A stretch of 18,190 bases of DNA from Fen-1258 sp964595365 (GCA_964595365.1 CAZQQC010000055.1:1-18190); one strand, 5' to 3'. Positions 1-8,334 are shown, counted from the stretch's first letter. Notes: generated by a model not told the origin, from the letters alone. Translations and numbers: made by a program.

Positions 1-252
1 TAAAATTATAAAGCTCAACGCAATCAGAATTTTTTCCTAACCGCGTCTCGAAACCGCCATTGTTTAATACGCCGGCAAAACCGATCCATTCCTGCTTTCC
101 GCTGAATCCTAAATCGTTTAATTTTCCCAGAAGCACCACATTATTATCGATCAAAACAGGATTTAAATTAATGCCACATGTTACGCAAAGTTCGGGCTTA
201 ACAAACGAATTTTTTTAGAGAATATACTCATTTTGCAGTCATATTTTTTCAT
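1..252 (-). pseudogene. Partial hypothetical gene with an apparent frame break near its N-terminus; runs off the left edge
   Basis: Reading leftward, an ATG at 252-250 opens MKKYDCKMSIFSKK and then stops at 183-181. The next frame is open from just after the seven-A run (T7 at 210-216 on the plus strand) to the window edge, about 70 codons. It encodes a plausible protein starting NSFVKPELCVTCGINLNP, with a C-x-x-C pair that could be part of a zinc knuckle. One extra A in the run would join the two frames into a single sensible N-terminus, so either this is a sequencing or real frameshift in the homopolymer, or translation slips there. An AAGG sits about 11 nt before the ATG. I do not recognise the family and the C-terminus is outside the window. 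Confidence 0.5.
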
Positions 253-355
253 TGTAGATCAAACCTTGCTTAAGGTGAGTTAATGCTTACCGTTTCTTTG
301 GGAACAAAGTTGAAAGGAAATTAATCTTAACGGGATGTTTTTTTAGAGTAATAGC

Positions 356-383
356 TTAACTATTTTTGCGCTACGAATAATAT
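356..383 (+). promoter_or_regulatory. Putative sigma-70-type promoter for the DUF1684 lipoprotein gene
   Basis: A TTAACT box (356-361) and a TAATAT box (378-383) are separated by 16 bp, and the second box lies about 40 nt before the ATG at 423. The match is by eye only, in AT-rich DNA, so chance is a real possibility. No operator-like repeat is evident between it and the gene. Confidence 0.3.
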
Positions 384-422
384 CATTAGAGAATTACATT
401 CAAGAAAGCAGAAGATACCAAA

Positions 423-1337
423 ATGAAAAGGATCGTTTTACTTACTTATTGCATCGCATTTAGTTTTATGATCGTATCGTGCAGTAAAACTCTGGAAGAG
501 AAAGGAGATCGCGAATATATTTCGCAAATTAAGGAATGGCATAATAAACGCATCGAGAATTTGAAAAAGGAAAACGGCTGGCTGAATCTCGTTGGCTTGT
601 TTAAACTGAAACAAGGAGAAAATAAATTAGGCAGCAACAAAACGAACGACGTTATATTTCCGGAGGGAAAAGCTCCGTCTTACTTAGGGGTTATTACATT
701 AAAGGATTCTATTGCTACCGTAAGAGTTGAAAAAGTTTTTGATGTAAAATACGGCGGTATACCGATCTCTACTCTGGAATTAAAAAATGATATGCAGGGC
801 ACTCCGACTGTTCTTGCTTACGGGTCGCTTCGATGGTTCATTATTAAACGTAGCGGTGATTACTACGTTCGCATTCGCGATGTGGACGCTCCATTTGTTA
901 AATCGTTCAAGGGTATAAATACATATCCCATAAATTCCGATTGGAAATTGGAAGCCCGACTTGTACCGTACAATCCGCCCAAGAAGGTTTCCATCGCAAA
1001 CATTTTGGGAAAGATGGAAGAAGATGTATCTCCGGGCTATCTCGTTTTTACTAAAGACGGAAAGGAGTATAGCTTGCAAGCATTAATTGAAGATGACAAA
1101 TACTTCATACTATTTGCCGATGAAACCAGCGGTGATGAAACATACGGCGCAGGAAGATTTGTTTATGCAGACAAAGCTGATTCAAACGGAAAAACAATAA
1201 TCGATTTCAACAAAGCATATAACCCGCCGTGCGTTTTTACAAAATATGCTACGTGTCCCCTTCCACCCAAAAGGAATCACTTAAAGATGAAAGTGCCGGC
1301 AGGCGAACTCACGTTTCATAGAGAAGTTCAAGAGTAA
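423..1337 (+). CDS. DUF1684 family lipoprotein
   Basis: This 304-residue protein starts with a basic N-terminus, a hydrophobic stretch and a lipobox (IVSC, Cys20), so it is predicted to be exported and lipid-anchored. The rest matches the DUF1684 pattern: an early EWHNKRIENLKKENGWLNLV segment (about residues 37-57), a GLFKLKQGENKLGS segment, and the family's diagnostic C-terminal block with YGAGRFVYAD, then DFNKAYNPPC and ATCPLPP (residues about 241-282), including two conserved Cys (270 and 278). The biochemical role of DUF1684 is not established, so none is assigned. It is the first gene of a plus-strand series; the next gene, a histidine kinase, begins 71 nt downstream, so co-transcription is possible but not shown. 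The ribosome binding site before the ATG is weak. Confidence 0.88.
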   Translation: MKRIVLLTYCIAFSFMIVSCSKTLEEKGDREYISQIKEWHNKRIENLKKENGWLNLVGLFKLKQGENKLGSNKTNDVIFPEGKAPSYLGVITLKDSIATVRVEKVFDVKYGGIPISTLELKNDMQGTPTVLAYGSLRWFIIKRSGDYYVRIRDVDAPFVKSFKGINTYPINSDWKLEARLVPYNPPKKVSIANILGKMEEDVSPGYLVFTKDGKEYSLQALIEDDKYFILFADETSGDETYGAGRFVYADKADSNGKTIIDFNKAYNPPCVFTKYATCPLPPKRNHLKMKVPAGELTFHREVQE

Positions 1338-1408
1338 AGAGTGTTTGATTCATTGATAACTTAATTCCTTTCCGGCATAGACAAATAATAAAGCACAGAG
1401 GAAGTGCG

Positions 1409-2182
1409 ATGAATCGAAAAAAAAAAGATTTGGAAACAAACGCTAAAAAGCTTAAGCGGCTCGCCTCTAATTCGTCAAAAAAGAGAAACGCTTTTAGTGG
1501 GAGACTAAAAAAACTTCAAACGGAATTTATCACATCAACTTCACACCAGTTTAGAACACCGCTATCTACGCTGCAAAGTTCTGTAGATTTGCTCGAGTTG
1601 TATATTGAAAAAGAGAATACAGCACGGCAATTTGAGATAATTTCCAAAATCAAAAAATCGATTAACTATTTAACCGACACAGTTAATAGAATTATCGATC
1701 TCTACAAGTTCGGTTCTTCAAAAGAGAAACTGAAACTTAAGAAGATAGAGATCAGAAAATTCATTAATGATATTCTTGATGAAGTTGCTGTGAATATCAG
1801 CAGCACCCATTACGTGAATGTCAATATCGAAAACGGGCTGAACACGATCAGATGTAACGAATTCATTTTGAAACAAATCCTTTTGAATATCATAAACAAC
1901 GCAATTAAATTTTCTCCCGGAGGCGGACAGATTCGGATGGATATCGGGATAGAAAAAAATTTTGTCGAGTTTGCGGTTCGCGACGAAGGTGTAGGCATCG
2001 ATAAGACCGATTTAAAAAATCTTTTCCAACCGTTCTTTAGAGGAAAAAATGTTGCAACTATTCCCGGAGCAGGACTGGGTTTAGCAATTGTGAAAAGATT
2101 GGCGCAAATTCATAAAGCACGAATTCAGTGTGCAAGCGAAATTAACAAAGGGACCCAATTTCGTGTGGCAATCTCCCGGTAA
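1409..2182 (+). CDS. Soluble histidine kinase (HisKA + HATPase_c) lacking a sensor domain
   Basis: This 257-residue protein contains only the transmitter of a two-component kinase. A basic, lysine-rich N-terminus of about 38 residues leads into the H-box SHQFRTPL with phospho-accepting His46. The ATP-binding domain follows, with the N-box around Asn160-Asn164, the G1 box DEGVGID (192-198), an F-box region near 206-210 and the G2 box GAGLGLAIV (220-228). There is no signal peptide, membrane segment or PAS/GAF domain, so it should be cytoplasmic and must receive its input from a partner or through its N-terminal basic segment. A good purine-rich site (AGAGGAAG) lies about 6 nt before the ATG. 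The response regulator gene begins 6 nt after its stop, so the two very probably form a cognate, translationally coupled pair. Confidence 0.93.
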   Translation: MNRKKKDLETNAKKLKRLASNSSKKRNAFSGRLKKLQTEFITSTSHQFRTPLSTLQSSVDLLELYIEKENTARQFEIISKIKKSINYLTDTVNRIIDLYKFGSSKEKLKLKKIEIRKFINDILDEVAVNISSTHYVNVNIENGLNTIRCNEFILKQILLNIINNAIKFSPGGGQIRMDIGIEKNFVEFAVRDEGVGIDKTDLKNLFQPFFRGKNVATIPGAGLGLAIVKRLAQIHKARIQCASEINKGTQFRVAISR

Positions 2183-2188
2183 CCGCAA

Positions 2189-2989
2189 GTGAAAAAAATA
2201 TTATTGATTGAAGACAACGTTGATCTTGCCGAGAATATCGTTCTGCTTCTTAAAGAACACGGCTACGATGTTTCCTTTGCTTACAATGGAGCGGAAGGTT
2301 TGAAACAAATTGCCGGGTTCAATCCCGATTTGATCTTGTGTGATATTATGCTGCCGGATTACAGCGGATACAAATTGCTGGCAGAGCTAAAAAAACTTGA
2401 AGATTTTACGATTCCCGTTTTCATTTTCCTAACTGCAAAGACCCAACGGGAAGACCTTCGCAAAGGAATGATTTTAGGTGCCGACGACTATATAACAAAA
2501 CCGTTTACGTACGAAGAGCTTATCGGCGCAATATCTTCGCAATTGAGAAAACGGCAGCAATTCCTAAATCGAGTGACAACTAGAAGCAAAGAATCCGGTT
2601 CTGCGATTGGCAACGAACTATCATCGGACAAAACGAAAAAAAATAAAGAACATCTCAACTACGCAGATCATATTTTTATTAACGATAAGAAGCACCCGGG
2701 GTTCTATCCTGTCAAGAATATAGTTTTAATAAAGACTCTTAGGGATTATACTCAACTTTATCTCTTTGGAGAGAAAAAATTTTTCCTGCGCAAATCGATG
2801 ATCTACTGGGAAGGGAAATTGCCGAAGAACAGGTTTGTCAGGATTCACAAGCAGACTATGATAAATGTCGATTACGTAGAAAAGTTCGATCCGATAAGCA
2901 GCTACCGTTTTCATGTAACTATGAAAGGATACCATGAAAAGTTTGTTGTAAGTCAAAGATACAGCCACAAACTCAAAAAACTACTCTAG
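2189..2989 (+). CDS. LytTR-type response regulator (REC + LytTR DNA-binding domain)
   Basis: This 266-residue DNA-binding response regulator starts with GTG only 6 nt after the kinase stop, with no convincing ribosome binding site, which suggests translational coupling. The receiver domain (about 1-120) has the acidic pocket Glu8/Asp9, phospho-acceptor Asp52 in LILCDIMLPD, Thr82 and Lys104 in ITKPF, so it should be phosphorylatable. A linker rich in Lys and Ser (about 125-160) leads to a C-terminal domain (about 165-264) with the LytTR pattern: IVLIKTLRDYTQLY, then a KSMIYWEGKLPKNRFVRIHK segment and a TMINVDYVEKF motif. LytTR proteins bind pairs of short direct repeats; a direct repeat with a 20-bp period lies just downstream (3001-3038). 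LytTR regulators more often partner LytS/His_kinase-type sensors, whereas here the partner is a HisKA kinase. Confidence 0.93.
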   Translation: MKKILLIEDNVDLAENIVLLLKEHGYDVSFAYNGAEGLKQIAGFNPDLILCDIMLPDYSGYKLLAELKKLEDFTIPVFIFLTAKTQREDLRKGMILGADDYITKPFTYEELIGAISSQLRKRQQFLNRVTTRSKESGSAIGNELSSDKTKKNKEHLNYADHIFINDKKHPGFYPVKNIVLIKTLRDYTQLYLFGEKKFFLRKSMIYWEGKLPKNRFVRIHKQTMINVDYVEKFDPISSYRFHVTMKGYHEKFVVSQRYSHKLKKLL

Positions 2990-3000
2990 AAAAATTAAAT

Positions 3001-3038
3001 TTTTATCGCTCGTCGCATTATTTTATCGTTCGTCTCAT
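3001..3038 (+). repeat. Two-copy 18-bp direct repeat with 20-bp period, candidate regulator binding site
   Basis: Two copies of TTTTATCGYTCGTCKCAT (3001-3018 and 3021-3038) differ at two positions and are separated by TA. They lie just after the LytTR regulator stop and about 165 nt before the PAS kinase start. The arrangement, about two helical turns per unit, resembles the paired direct repeats bound by LytTR proteins, but the core does not clearly match a known LytTR box, so the role is inference. Confidence 0.45.
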
Positions 3039-3088
3039 AGTTGTTAGAATCTTTAACGATGAAAATTACATTTGTGGCGCACCCTCTG

Positions 3089-3157
3089 AGTGGAATTGAA
3101 ATAACATCCTTTTGGCTGGGAGGATTGTAAAAGTTTTCAATTCCACTTTCTTTTTTC
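3089..3157 (+). terminator. Long-stemmed hairpin with T-rich tail between the two-component genes and the PAS kinase
   Basis: AGTGGAATTGAAA (3089-3101) and TTTCAATTCCACT (3135-3147) form a perfect 13-bp inverted repeat around a 33-nt loop. The loop can itself fold through ATCCT (3106-3110) and AGGAT (3121-3125). The right arm runs directly into a T-rich stretch (3147-3156, one C). This could terminate transcription of the kinase/regulator genes or act as a leader structure of the PAS kinase gene. The large loop and AT-rich stem make it an imperfect terminator; a small dispersed repeat is an alternative. Confidence 0.4.
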
Positions 3158-3203
3158 TGCGTGTTGTTTGAAATTAAAAGTATAACGGGAAGGAGTTGCC
3201 TGT

Positions 3204-4781
3204 ATGCTAAGCGAGAATGTATTAAAATCATTAGCAGAGAATTTTCAAACCGCCGAAAACGTTGCCTATCTTGATGATAAAAACAAATCCAGCATCTGCA
3301 CAGCCTGTCGGGAAAAATTTTATAAAACAATTGCGGAGTTTTCCGACGACTGGGTTTACTGGATAAATCCCGACTCTACAATAAATTATGTCTCTCCCTC
3401 GTGTAAAGTAATAACCGGTTATGATGCAGACGATATGTTAGCAGATAAAAATTTTCTCAAAAGAATTGTTTATCCGGATGACATTAGCAAATTAAAGAAT
3501 TATGAAAAGTTAATTGCCGGTGGAATTCATTTCTGCATGGAGGAATATAGAATCATATCTAAAACTGGCGAGGTTAAATGGATATCCAGCATTAGCCAGG
3601 CTGTTTATGACGATGTCGACAATTATATCGGTAGACATGTATGCAACAAAGATATAACGGCAGTCAAAAACCACAAGCAAAGCATCGAGCAGAATGATAA
3701 ACTGATCCTTCAGATATACAATAACGCCTCAATAGGATTTTATCAAATCTATTTCAACGGAAAATTAAAAAGCTCGAACAATATCTTTTTAAATATGCTG
3801 GGATACTCTTCCGCAAATTTTTTTGATGAACTAAATTTTGAAGAGTATTGCGTATTGAGTCTCAAAAAAAGGGAAAGATTCAAAAGGGCATTAAAGAAAT
3901 ACGGCAGGATGAAAGATTTTGAATCGGAATGGGTTATGAAAGACGGAACACCGGTTTATCTTCGTGAAACGGCCCGCGCGGTAAAAGATGCAAACGGATT
4001 GTTTGAATACTACGAAGGAATAGTTCAGGATATTACAGAAAAGAAAAAGGCGGAAGTAGCATTTATAGAAGCTTCCCGCCAGAAAAAAAAATCCGAAGAA
4101 TTAAAAACCGAATTTCTTGCAACAATCTCTCACGAAATAAGAACACCGCTTAACGTAATTTTGAACTTTGCACGTCTGATGAAAATGGATATCGATGAAA
4201 CGATGAGCAAAGATATTGGCGAAAGCATCAACATCATAGAACGGGAGGGAGATAGAATTCAGCGAACAATAGACCTTATGCTTGAAATGTCACAGCTTCA
4301 AACCGGCACATATGATTACAAGATAGAACAGATAGATTTGATTGAGGATGTCCTCAACAATATTTATAAAAACTATGGCGCAGCCGCAGATGAAAACAAC
4401 CTTCAATTCACACTTACAAATGATCTTGCCGATGCAAGCATGGTAGCCGATAAACACAGCGTTAGTCAGATTTTCAATCAGTTAATAGACAACGCTGTTA
4501 AGTACACAAAATCCGGTAAGGTCGAAACCGTTTTGTATCGGAATAGAAATAATGAAATAACGGTTGAGGTTACAGATACGGGCATTGGAATTCAGGAAGA
4601 TTACCTTCCGCTGCTTTACAAAATCTTTTCCCAGGAAGATAATACGTATTCGAGAATGTACGAGGGGATGGGACTGGGATTAGCAATTGTGAAGAAACAT
4701 TGCGAACTGAACAACGCCACCATCTCGGTCGAAAGCAAAAAAGGTAAAGGAACAACATTTACTGTAACATTCAAAAGCTGA
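3204..4781 (+). CDS. Cytoplasmic PAS-PAS sensor histidine kinase
   Basis: This 525-residue protein has no signal peptide or membrane segments. A short N-terminal segment carries a CTAC (Cys32/Cys35) pair. PAS domain 1 spans about 38-153, with WVYWINPDSTINYVSPS and the ITGY motif, and ends in the C-terminal PAC-like VKWISSISQAVYDD stretch. PAS domain 2 spans about 165-280, ending EGIVQDITEKKKAE. A helical linker leads to the H-box ATISHEIRTPLN with His310. The ATPase domain has the N-box NQLIDNAVKYT (425-435), G1 DTGIGI (458-463) and G2 GMGLGLAIV (488-496). No response regulator gene lies next to it, so it is an orphan kinase or may share the upstream LytTR regulator. The start has a strong GGAAGGAG site about 8 nt upstream. 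Ligands of the PAS domains cannot be told from sequence. Confidence 0.93.
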   Translation: MLSENVLKSLAENFQTAENVAYLDDKNKSSICTACREKFYKTIAEFSDDWVYWINPDSTINYVSPSCKVITGYDADDMLADKNFLKRIVYPDDISKLKNYEKLIAGGIHFCMEEYRIISKTGEVKWISSISQAVYDDVDNYIGRHVCNKDITAVKNHKQSIEQNDKLILQIYNNASIGFYQIYFNGKLKSSNNIFLNMLGYSSANFFDELNFEEYCVLSLKKRERFKRALKKYGRMKDFESEWVMKDGTPVYLRETARAVKDANGLFEYYEGIVQDITEKKKAEVAFIEASRQKKKSEELKTEFLATISHEIRTPLNVILNFARLMKMDIDETMSKDIGESINIIEREGDRIQRTIDLMLEMSQLQTGTYDYKIEQIDLIEDVLNNIYKNYGAAADENNLQFTLTNDLADASMVADKHSVSQIFNQLIDNAVKYTKSGKVETVLYRNRNNEITVEVTDTGIGIQEDYLPLLYKIFSQEDNTYSRMYEGMGLGLAIVKKHCELNNATISVESKKGKGTTFTVTFKS

Positions 4782-4920
4782 ATCGATGCCGGACAGCTAT
4801 GATGTTTATAACGGAATTTACTGCACCCCGGTTGTTTTCTATTTTGATAATATGTATCTTTTCAAATTTTTGATGTTTTATCAACGACTTTTGGCCATTT
4901 CACTTTTTCTTTCCAATTTT

Positions 4921-7900
4921 TTATTTCTTGCCTCTTTCTCTTTCCAATGCCTCAAAATATTTTCTGATCAATTCCTCGTAGTCTTTTTTGTACCCTTCTT
5001 TGATAGCTTTTATCAGTTCGTCTTTTAGTTTGTTCCTCCCTTCATCTGTGCTTAAAATTAAATCCGGAGGAGAGGAGCGGTCGATATTTTTTCCGGTGGT
5101 CGATTTTCTTTGTTCTTCGTAATCCCGTTCATTAATCGATTTCTGCGCGTCAAGAAGTTTTGATAAAATTCTTTCCTGCTGTTTTACTAGATCGTCGTTA
5201 ACTTTTTCCGATTGAAGGTTCGTAACGACTTCTTTCATTTCATTTAGAATTTTTTCAAGATTTGCAGCAAGACGTTTCGATTGCCCCGCCTCGCGCGCTT
5301 CTTTGTTCAGTTCTTCGAGGGATTTGCGAATCGACTCTTGCTGTTGAGCAAGACGTTGCATTTGAGCCAGCATCTCCTGCGATAGCTGCCCCTGGTTCAT
5401 CATTTGAGTTAATTTATTCAAATCCATTTGCTGCTGCGCAAGCATTTGAAGCTGCTGCATCATGCTCATCATTCCGCCGGCTTGCCCGCCGTTCATCATC
5501 AGGTCCAATCCGCCTTTAACTAATTGAGCGGCTTCGTTCAGATCACTCATGCTACCGGTTTGCTTTTGTGCCGCAAGCGGAGAGTTCTGATTCTGCATTG
5601 CAGTAATTGACTGCTGCATTTCTGAAAGCGCTTTACCAAGCGCGCGTCCCATCTCAGGTGTTATGGCAAAGGTTTTTTGAGAAAGAGCCGACAAGTTTTG
5701 CATAACCTTGTTGAGGTTATCAATTATTTCATTTTGTTCCCTTGTATTTTCGGCAAGCTCGCTCGAATAGGGATTTAACTGATCGGTTTTATTTTTTAGA
5801 TTTTCCTGATCCTTTGACAACGTTATCAAATCATTAAGTATTTTCATCATGTTGTAGAATGATTTCATCTGGTTCATCTGCTGCATGCTCGATTGCAGAT
5901 TCTGGAACTGCTTTGCCATACTTTGCATGTTTTGAGAAAGCTGCTGCTGATTTTGAAGCGCTGAATTTTTTTGCGGCTGTTTTAAATTTTGCTCTGCCTG
6001 GCTGGAAATGTTTTCGTTGTTCTGTTTATCGAATTCATGCTGGAGCTTGTTAAGTTCATCTTGCGGCATATCTGTTAGACCATTCATTTTTTCGCTTAAC
6101 TTTTTCATTTCGTCTTTCAAATTTTTTAGATCGTTCGTAATATCTTTTTGCCGTTCAGCCAGACCTTCGCGTTTAGTTTTTTCCGAAAGGTTTGATTGAT
6201 CGGTTTTATTTTTCAATTCCCCGGTCTTTCTTGCAATTTCTTCGGCGCGTTTTGTCAGCTCATCAACTTTCTGTTCAACTTGAATTCGTTTGAGAAGATT
6301 AACAGTGCGCTCAAGACTTTTTTTGAAGTATTCTTCGTTGGCTTTTAGATCCTCGAGCGACATTTGAACGTTATCACGCATCATGCTTTGAAGAGCCTCT
6401 TGCAGACGTTTGAATGCGTCTTTCATTTCTTCGCTGCTCATTTGATCGAGAAGCTCTTGAAGTTCGTTGTACTTTTTCAACGTTTCTTCTGAAAGAAGAT
6501 TGTTATTTGCAAGGTCGTTTTTCATTTCAGAAAATTTTCGGGAAATATCGTCAATTTTCTTACTCAACTCTTTGAATCTTTCGGAAGCCTTTTCAGCACG
6601 TTCCTTTTCTTCCCATGATATTTCTTTTGAATTTTGTTTCAGGTCGTCTCTCAGTTTCTGGAACTCATCGTGAAGCTTCTCCGCTTCTTTAAGAGTTTGC
6701 GATAAATCTTTTGCTGTGCTTTGCTGTTTTGTGTCTGCATCGGCAAAAATTTCATCTAACGAAGGAACGGTAATTGTAAACTGCCGGGTCTTTGCAGATT
6801 TCGGACCGTTGACATTATCGTTGTCGAATACTTCGAGATAGTATAAGAGGATTTCTCCTTCGGCTAAAACAAGCGGCTCAAGATCCCAAACAAAATAAAC
6901 TTCATCTTCCTTGAGAGTATTTGAAATCGTAATTGGAACCTGTGTGAATGCATCGGAAGTCTTGCGGTATTTCGAAGTAGCAAGCCTATAATTCAAATTC
7001 ATTCTGCTGAATCCATAATCGTCGCTGATTTTTGAGACGAGGGAAATTTTTGTCTCTTTGCCAAGCTTTATGTTTTGGCTTGCCTCTGCTGGCGAAACCA
7101 TTTCGATTGCCGGAAATGCGTCGGTCAAAACTTTTATTGAATAGCTGACCGGGTTAACATTCGAATTGCCCTGCGCATCAGTAATCAGTATTTGATAAGT
7201 ATTGTCTTTTATCACGGTAAAATTTGCAAAAGCTTTGACCCCTTTTGTTTGCATCGGTTTTGCTGTGCTGTCGCCGAATGCAATTTCAGATTTTGTTATA
7301 TTGCGCGAAGCAGTAATCGAAATGCGCACATTCGATCCCGGTAAAGCATTTATGTTTCCGTTGTCGCGTTGTGTTTGTTCGGGCAAACGGGAGTATGCAG
7401 GCGGAGTAATTGTGAGATACAAATTTGTTATTACCGGCCGATTGATAACGGAAATCTTGTAGCTGTCACTTTTCATTCCTTCCGCTGTGGCAAAGTAGTT
7501 AAATGAATTCTTGACGGAAACAATTTCGTATTTGAAAACCCCGGAAGAATCGGCTTGCAGATACTTTTCTGTAAATTCGGTTTCGTCTTCATGTTTTATC
7601 AAAAGATAAATTTCTTTCGGCCGTTCACCAACAGTTTTGATTTCAATTTTAATGTTGTCTCCCTTTGTAACTTCTTTGCTGCCGGGCTGGATTATGAAAA
7701 CAAACTTAGGCGGAGTAACAAAATTACGGTTGAAATTAATTAGACGATACGAAGCAGAACTTAACGCGGGTATTATCGCAAAAAGAATTATTGTAGCGGT
7801 CAAGAAAATGGCAGCTGTTCGTAAAAATTTTTTGATTGAACCGAAATCTATAACAGAATCGAAATCGTAATTTTTCGTTTTGGTATAAACCCTTTCGAAT

Positions 7901-8295
7901 GCAGCATCAATCAGTCCGGATGAATAATGCGGGTTGTGTTCTGTTACAAGTTGTAGTGCGTTGAATAATTCATCTTTGATTTCCGGAAAGTAGCTGCCGG
8001 CTTTCTTGGCGGCATCAAGATAATCTGGTCTTAACCAGAAAGAATAATTTTTTAACAAGGGAAGAACAACCAGCAAAATGAACAAGACGGCAATCGTAAC
8101 AATGGAACAATAAAACAATATGGTTCGAACAGCAGAATTAAATTCAAAAAAGATTTCAAAAAAACTTAACAAAACGACGAGCACACTTACTGCCGGAACA
8201 AACAGATAAAGTCCTTTCAATCCCTCTCTTCTGTTTTCGCGGACGATGATCTGGAAGAGTTTCTTTTGTATTCCGGCTAAATAATTTTGATTCAT
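4921..8295 (-). CDS. DUF4175 family large membrane-anchored coiled-coil protein
   Basis: This 1124-residue protein has three predicted membrane helices near its N-terminus (about 29-50, 57-81 and 159-180), which would place the remaining roughly 940 residues outside the cytoplasmic membrane. Residues about 195-510 look like beta-sandwich/Ig-like modules with motifs such as TITPPAYSRLPE. From about 515 to 1030 the chain is almost continuous charged coiled coil, changing near 790-960 into a Gln/Met/Asn-rich segment with runs such as GGMMSMMQQLQMLAQQQ. The C-terminus ends in EGYKKDYEELIRKYFEALER, typical of the family. This architecture matches DUF4175 proteins of Bacteroidota-group bacteria; the function is unknown, and a scaffold or mechanical envelope role is only a guess. 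It begins 39 nt after the DUF4159 stop, so the pair is probably one operon. A weak AAGAA lies just before the ATG. The gene converges on the PAS kinase with 139 nt between stops. Confidence 0.88.
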   Translation of the reverse strand: MNQNYLAGIQKKLFQIIVRENRREGLKGLYLFVPAVSVLVVLLSFFEIFFEFNSAVRTILFYCSIVTIAVLFILLVVLPLLKNYSFWLRPDYLDAAKKAGSYFPEIKDELFNALQLVTEHNPHYSSGLIDAAFERVYTKTKNYDFDSVIDFGSIKKFLRTAAIFLTATIILFAIIPALSSASYRLINFNRNFVTPPKFVFIIQPGSKEVTKGDNIKIEIKTVGERPKEIYLLIKHEDETEFTEKYLQADSSGVFKYEIVSVKNSFNYFATAEGMKSDSYKISVINRPVITNLYLTITPPAYSRLPEQTQRDNGNINALPGSNVRISITASRNITKSEIAFGDSTAKPMQTKGVKAFANFTVIKDNTYQILITDAQGNSNVNPVSYSIKVLTDAFPAIEMVSPAEASQNIKLGKETKISLVSKISDDYGFSRMNLNYRLATSKYRKTSDAFTQVPITISNTLKEDEVYFVWDLEPLVLAEGEILLYYLEVFDNDNVNGPKSAKTRQFTITVPSLDEIFADADTKQQSTAKDLSQTLKEAEKLHDEFQKLRDDLKQNSKEISWEEKERAEKASERFKELSKKIDDISRKFSEMKNDLANNNLLSEETLKKYNELQELLDQMSSEEMKDAFKRLQEALQSMMRDNVQMSLEDLKANEEYFKKSLERTVNLLKRIQVEQKVDELTKRAEEIARKTGELKNKTDQSNLSEKTKREGLAERQKDITNDLKNLKDEMKKLSEKMNGLTDMPQDELNKLQHEFDKQNNENISSQAEQNLKQPQKNSALQNQQQLSQNMQSMAKQFQNLQSSMQQMNQMKSFYNMMKILNDLITLSKDQENLKNKTDQLNPYSSELAENTREQNEIIDNLNKVMQNLSALSQKTFAITPEMGRALGKALSEMQQSITAMQNQNSPLAAQKQTGSMSDLNEAAQLVKGGLDLMMNGGQAGGMMSMMQQLQMLAQQQMDLNKLTQMMNQGQLSQEMLAQMQRLAQQQESIRKSLEELNKEAREAGQSKRLAANLEKILNEMKEVVTNLQSEKVNDDLVKQQERILSKLLDAQKSINERDYEEQRKSTTGKNIDRSSPPDLILSTDEGRNKLKDELIKAIKEGYKKDYEELIRKYFEALERERGKK

Positions 8296-8334
8296 TTCTT
8301 GATAAAATTTGCTTTATGGTTAAGCGGTTACATT

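Noticed and set aside
296..309. Small hairpin CTTTG-GGAA-CAAAG upstream of the DUF1684 gene
   Set aside because: It has only 5 bp and no T tract on either strand; expected by chance in AT-rich DNA.
210..348. TTTTTTTAGAG occurring at 210-220 and 338-348
   Set aside because: Mostly a T run; there is no extended similarity around the two copies and one copy lies in coding sequence.
3081..3147. CRISPR-like repeat ends (ATTGAAA / TTTCAAT)
   Set aside because: There are only two arms in inverted orientation, no spaced direct repeats and no cas genes in the window.
2995..3330. 111-codon minus-strand ORF across the gap and PAS kinase start
   Set aside because: Its first third is antisense to a confident kinase N-terminus, and the rest covers the direct repeat and hairpin; no protein-like conservation is recognisable.
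4786..5028. 80-codon plus-strand ORF after the PAS kinase
   Set aside because: It runs antisense into the 3' end of the DUF4175 gene, is Phe-rich low complexity (the complement of Lys/Glu codons), and has no ribosome binding site.
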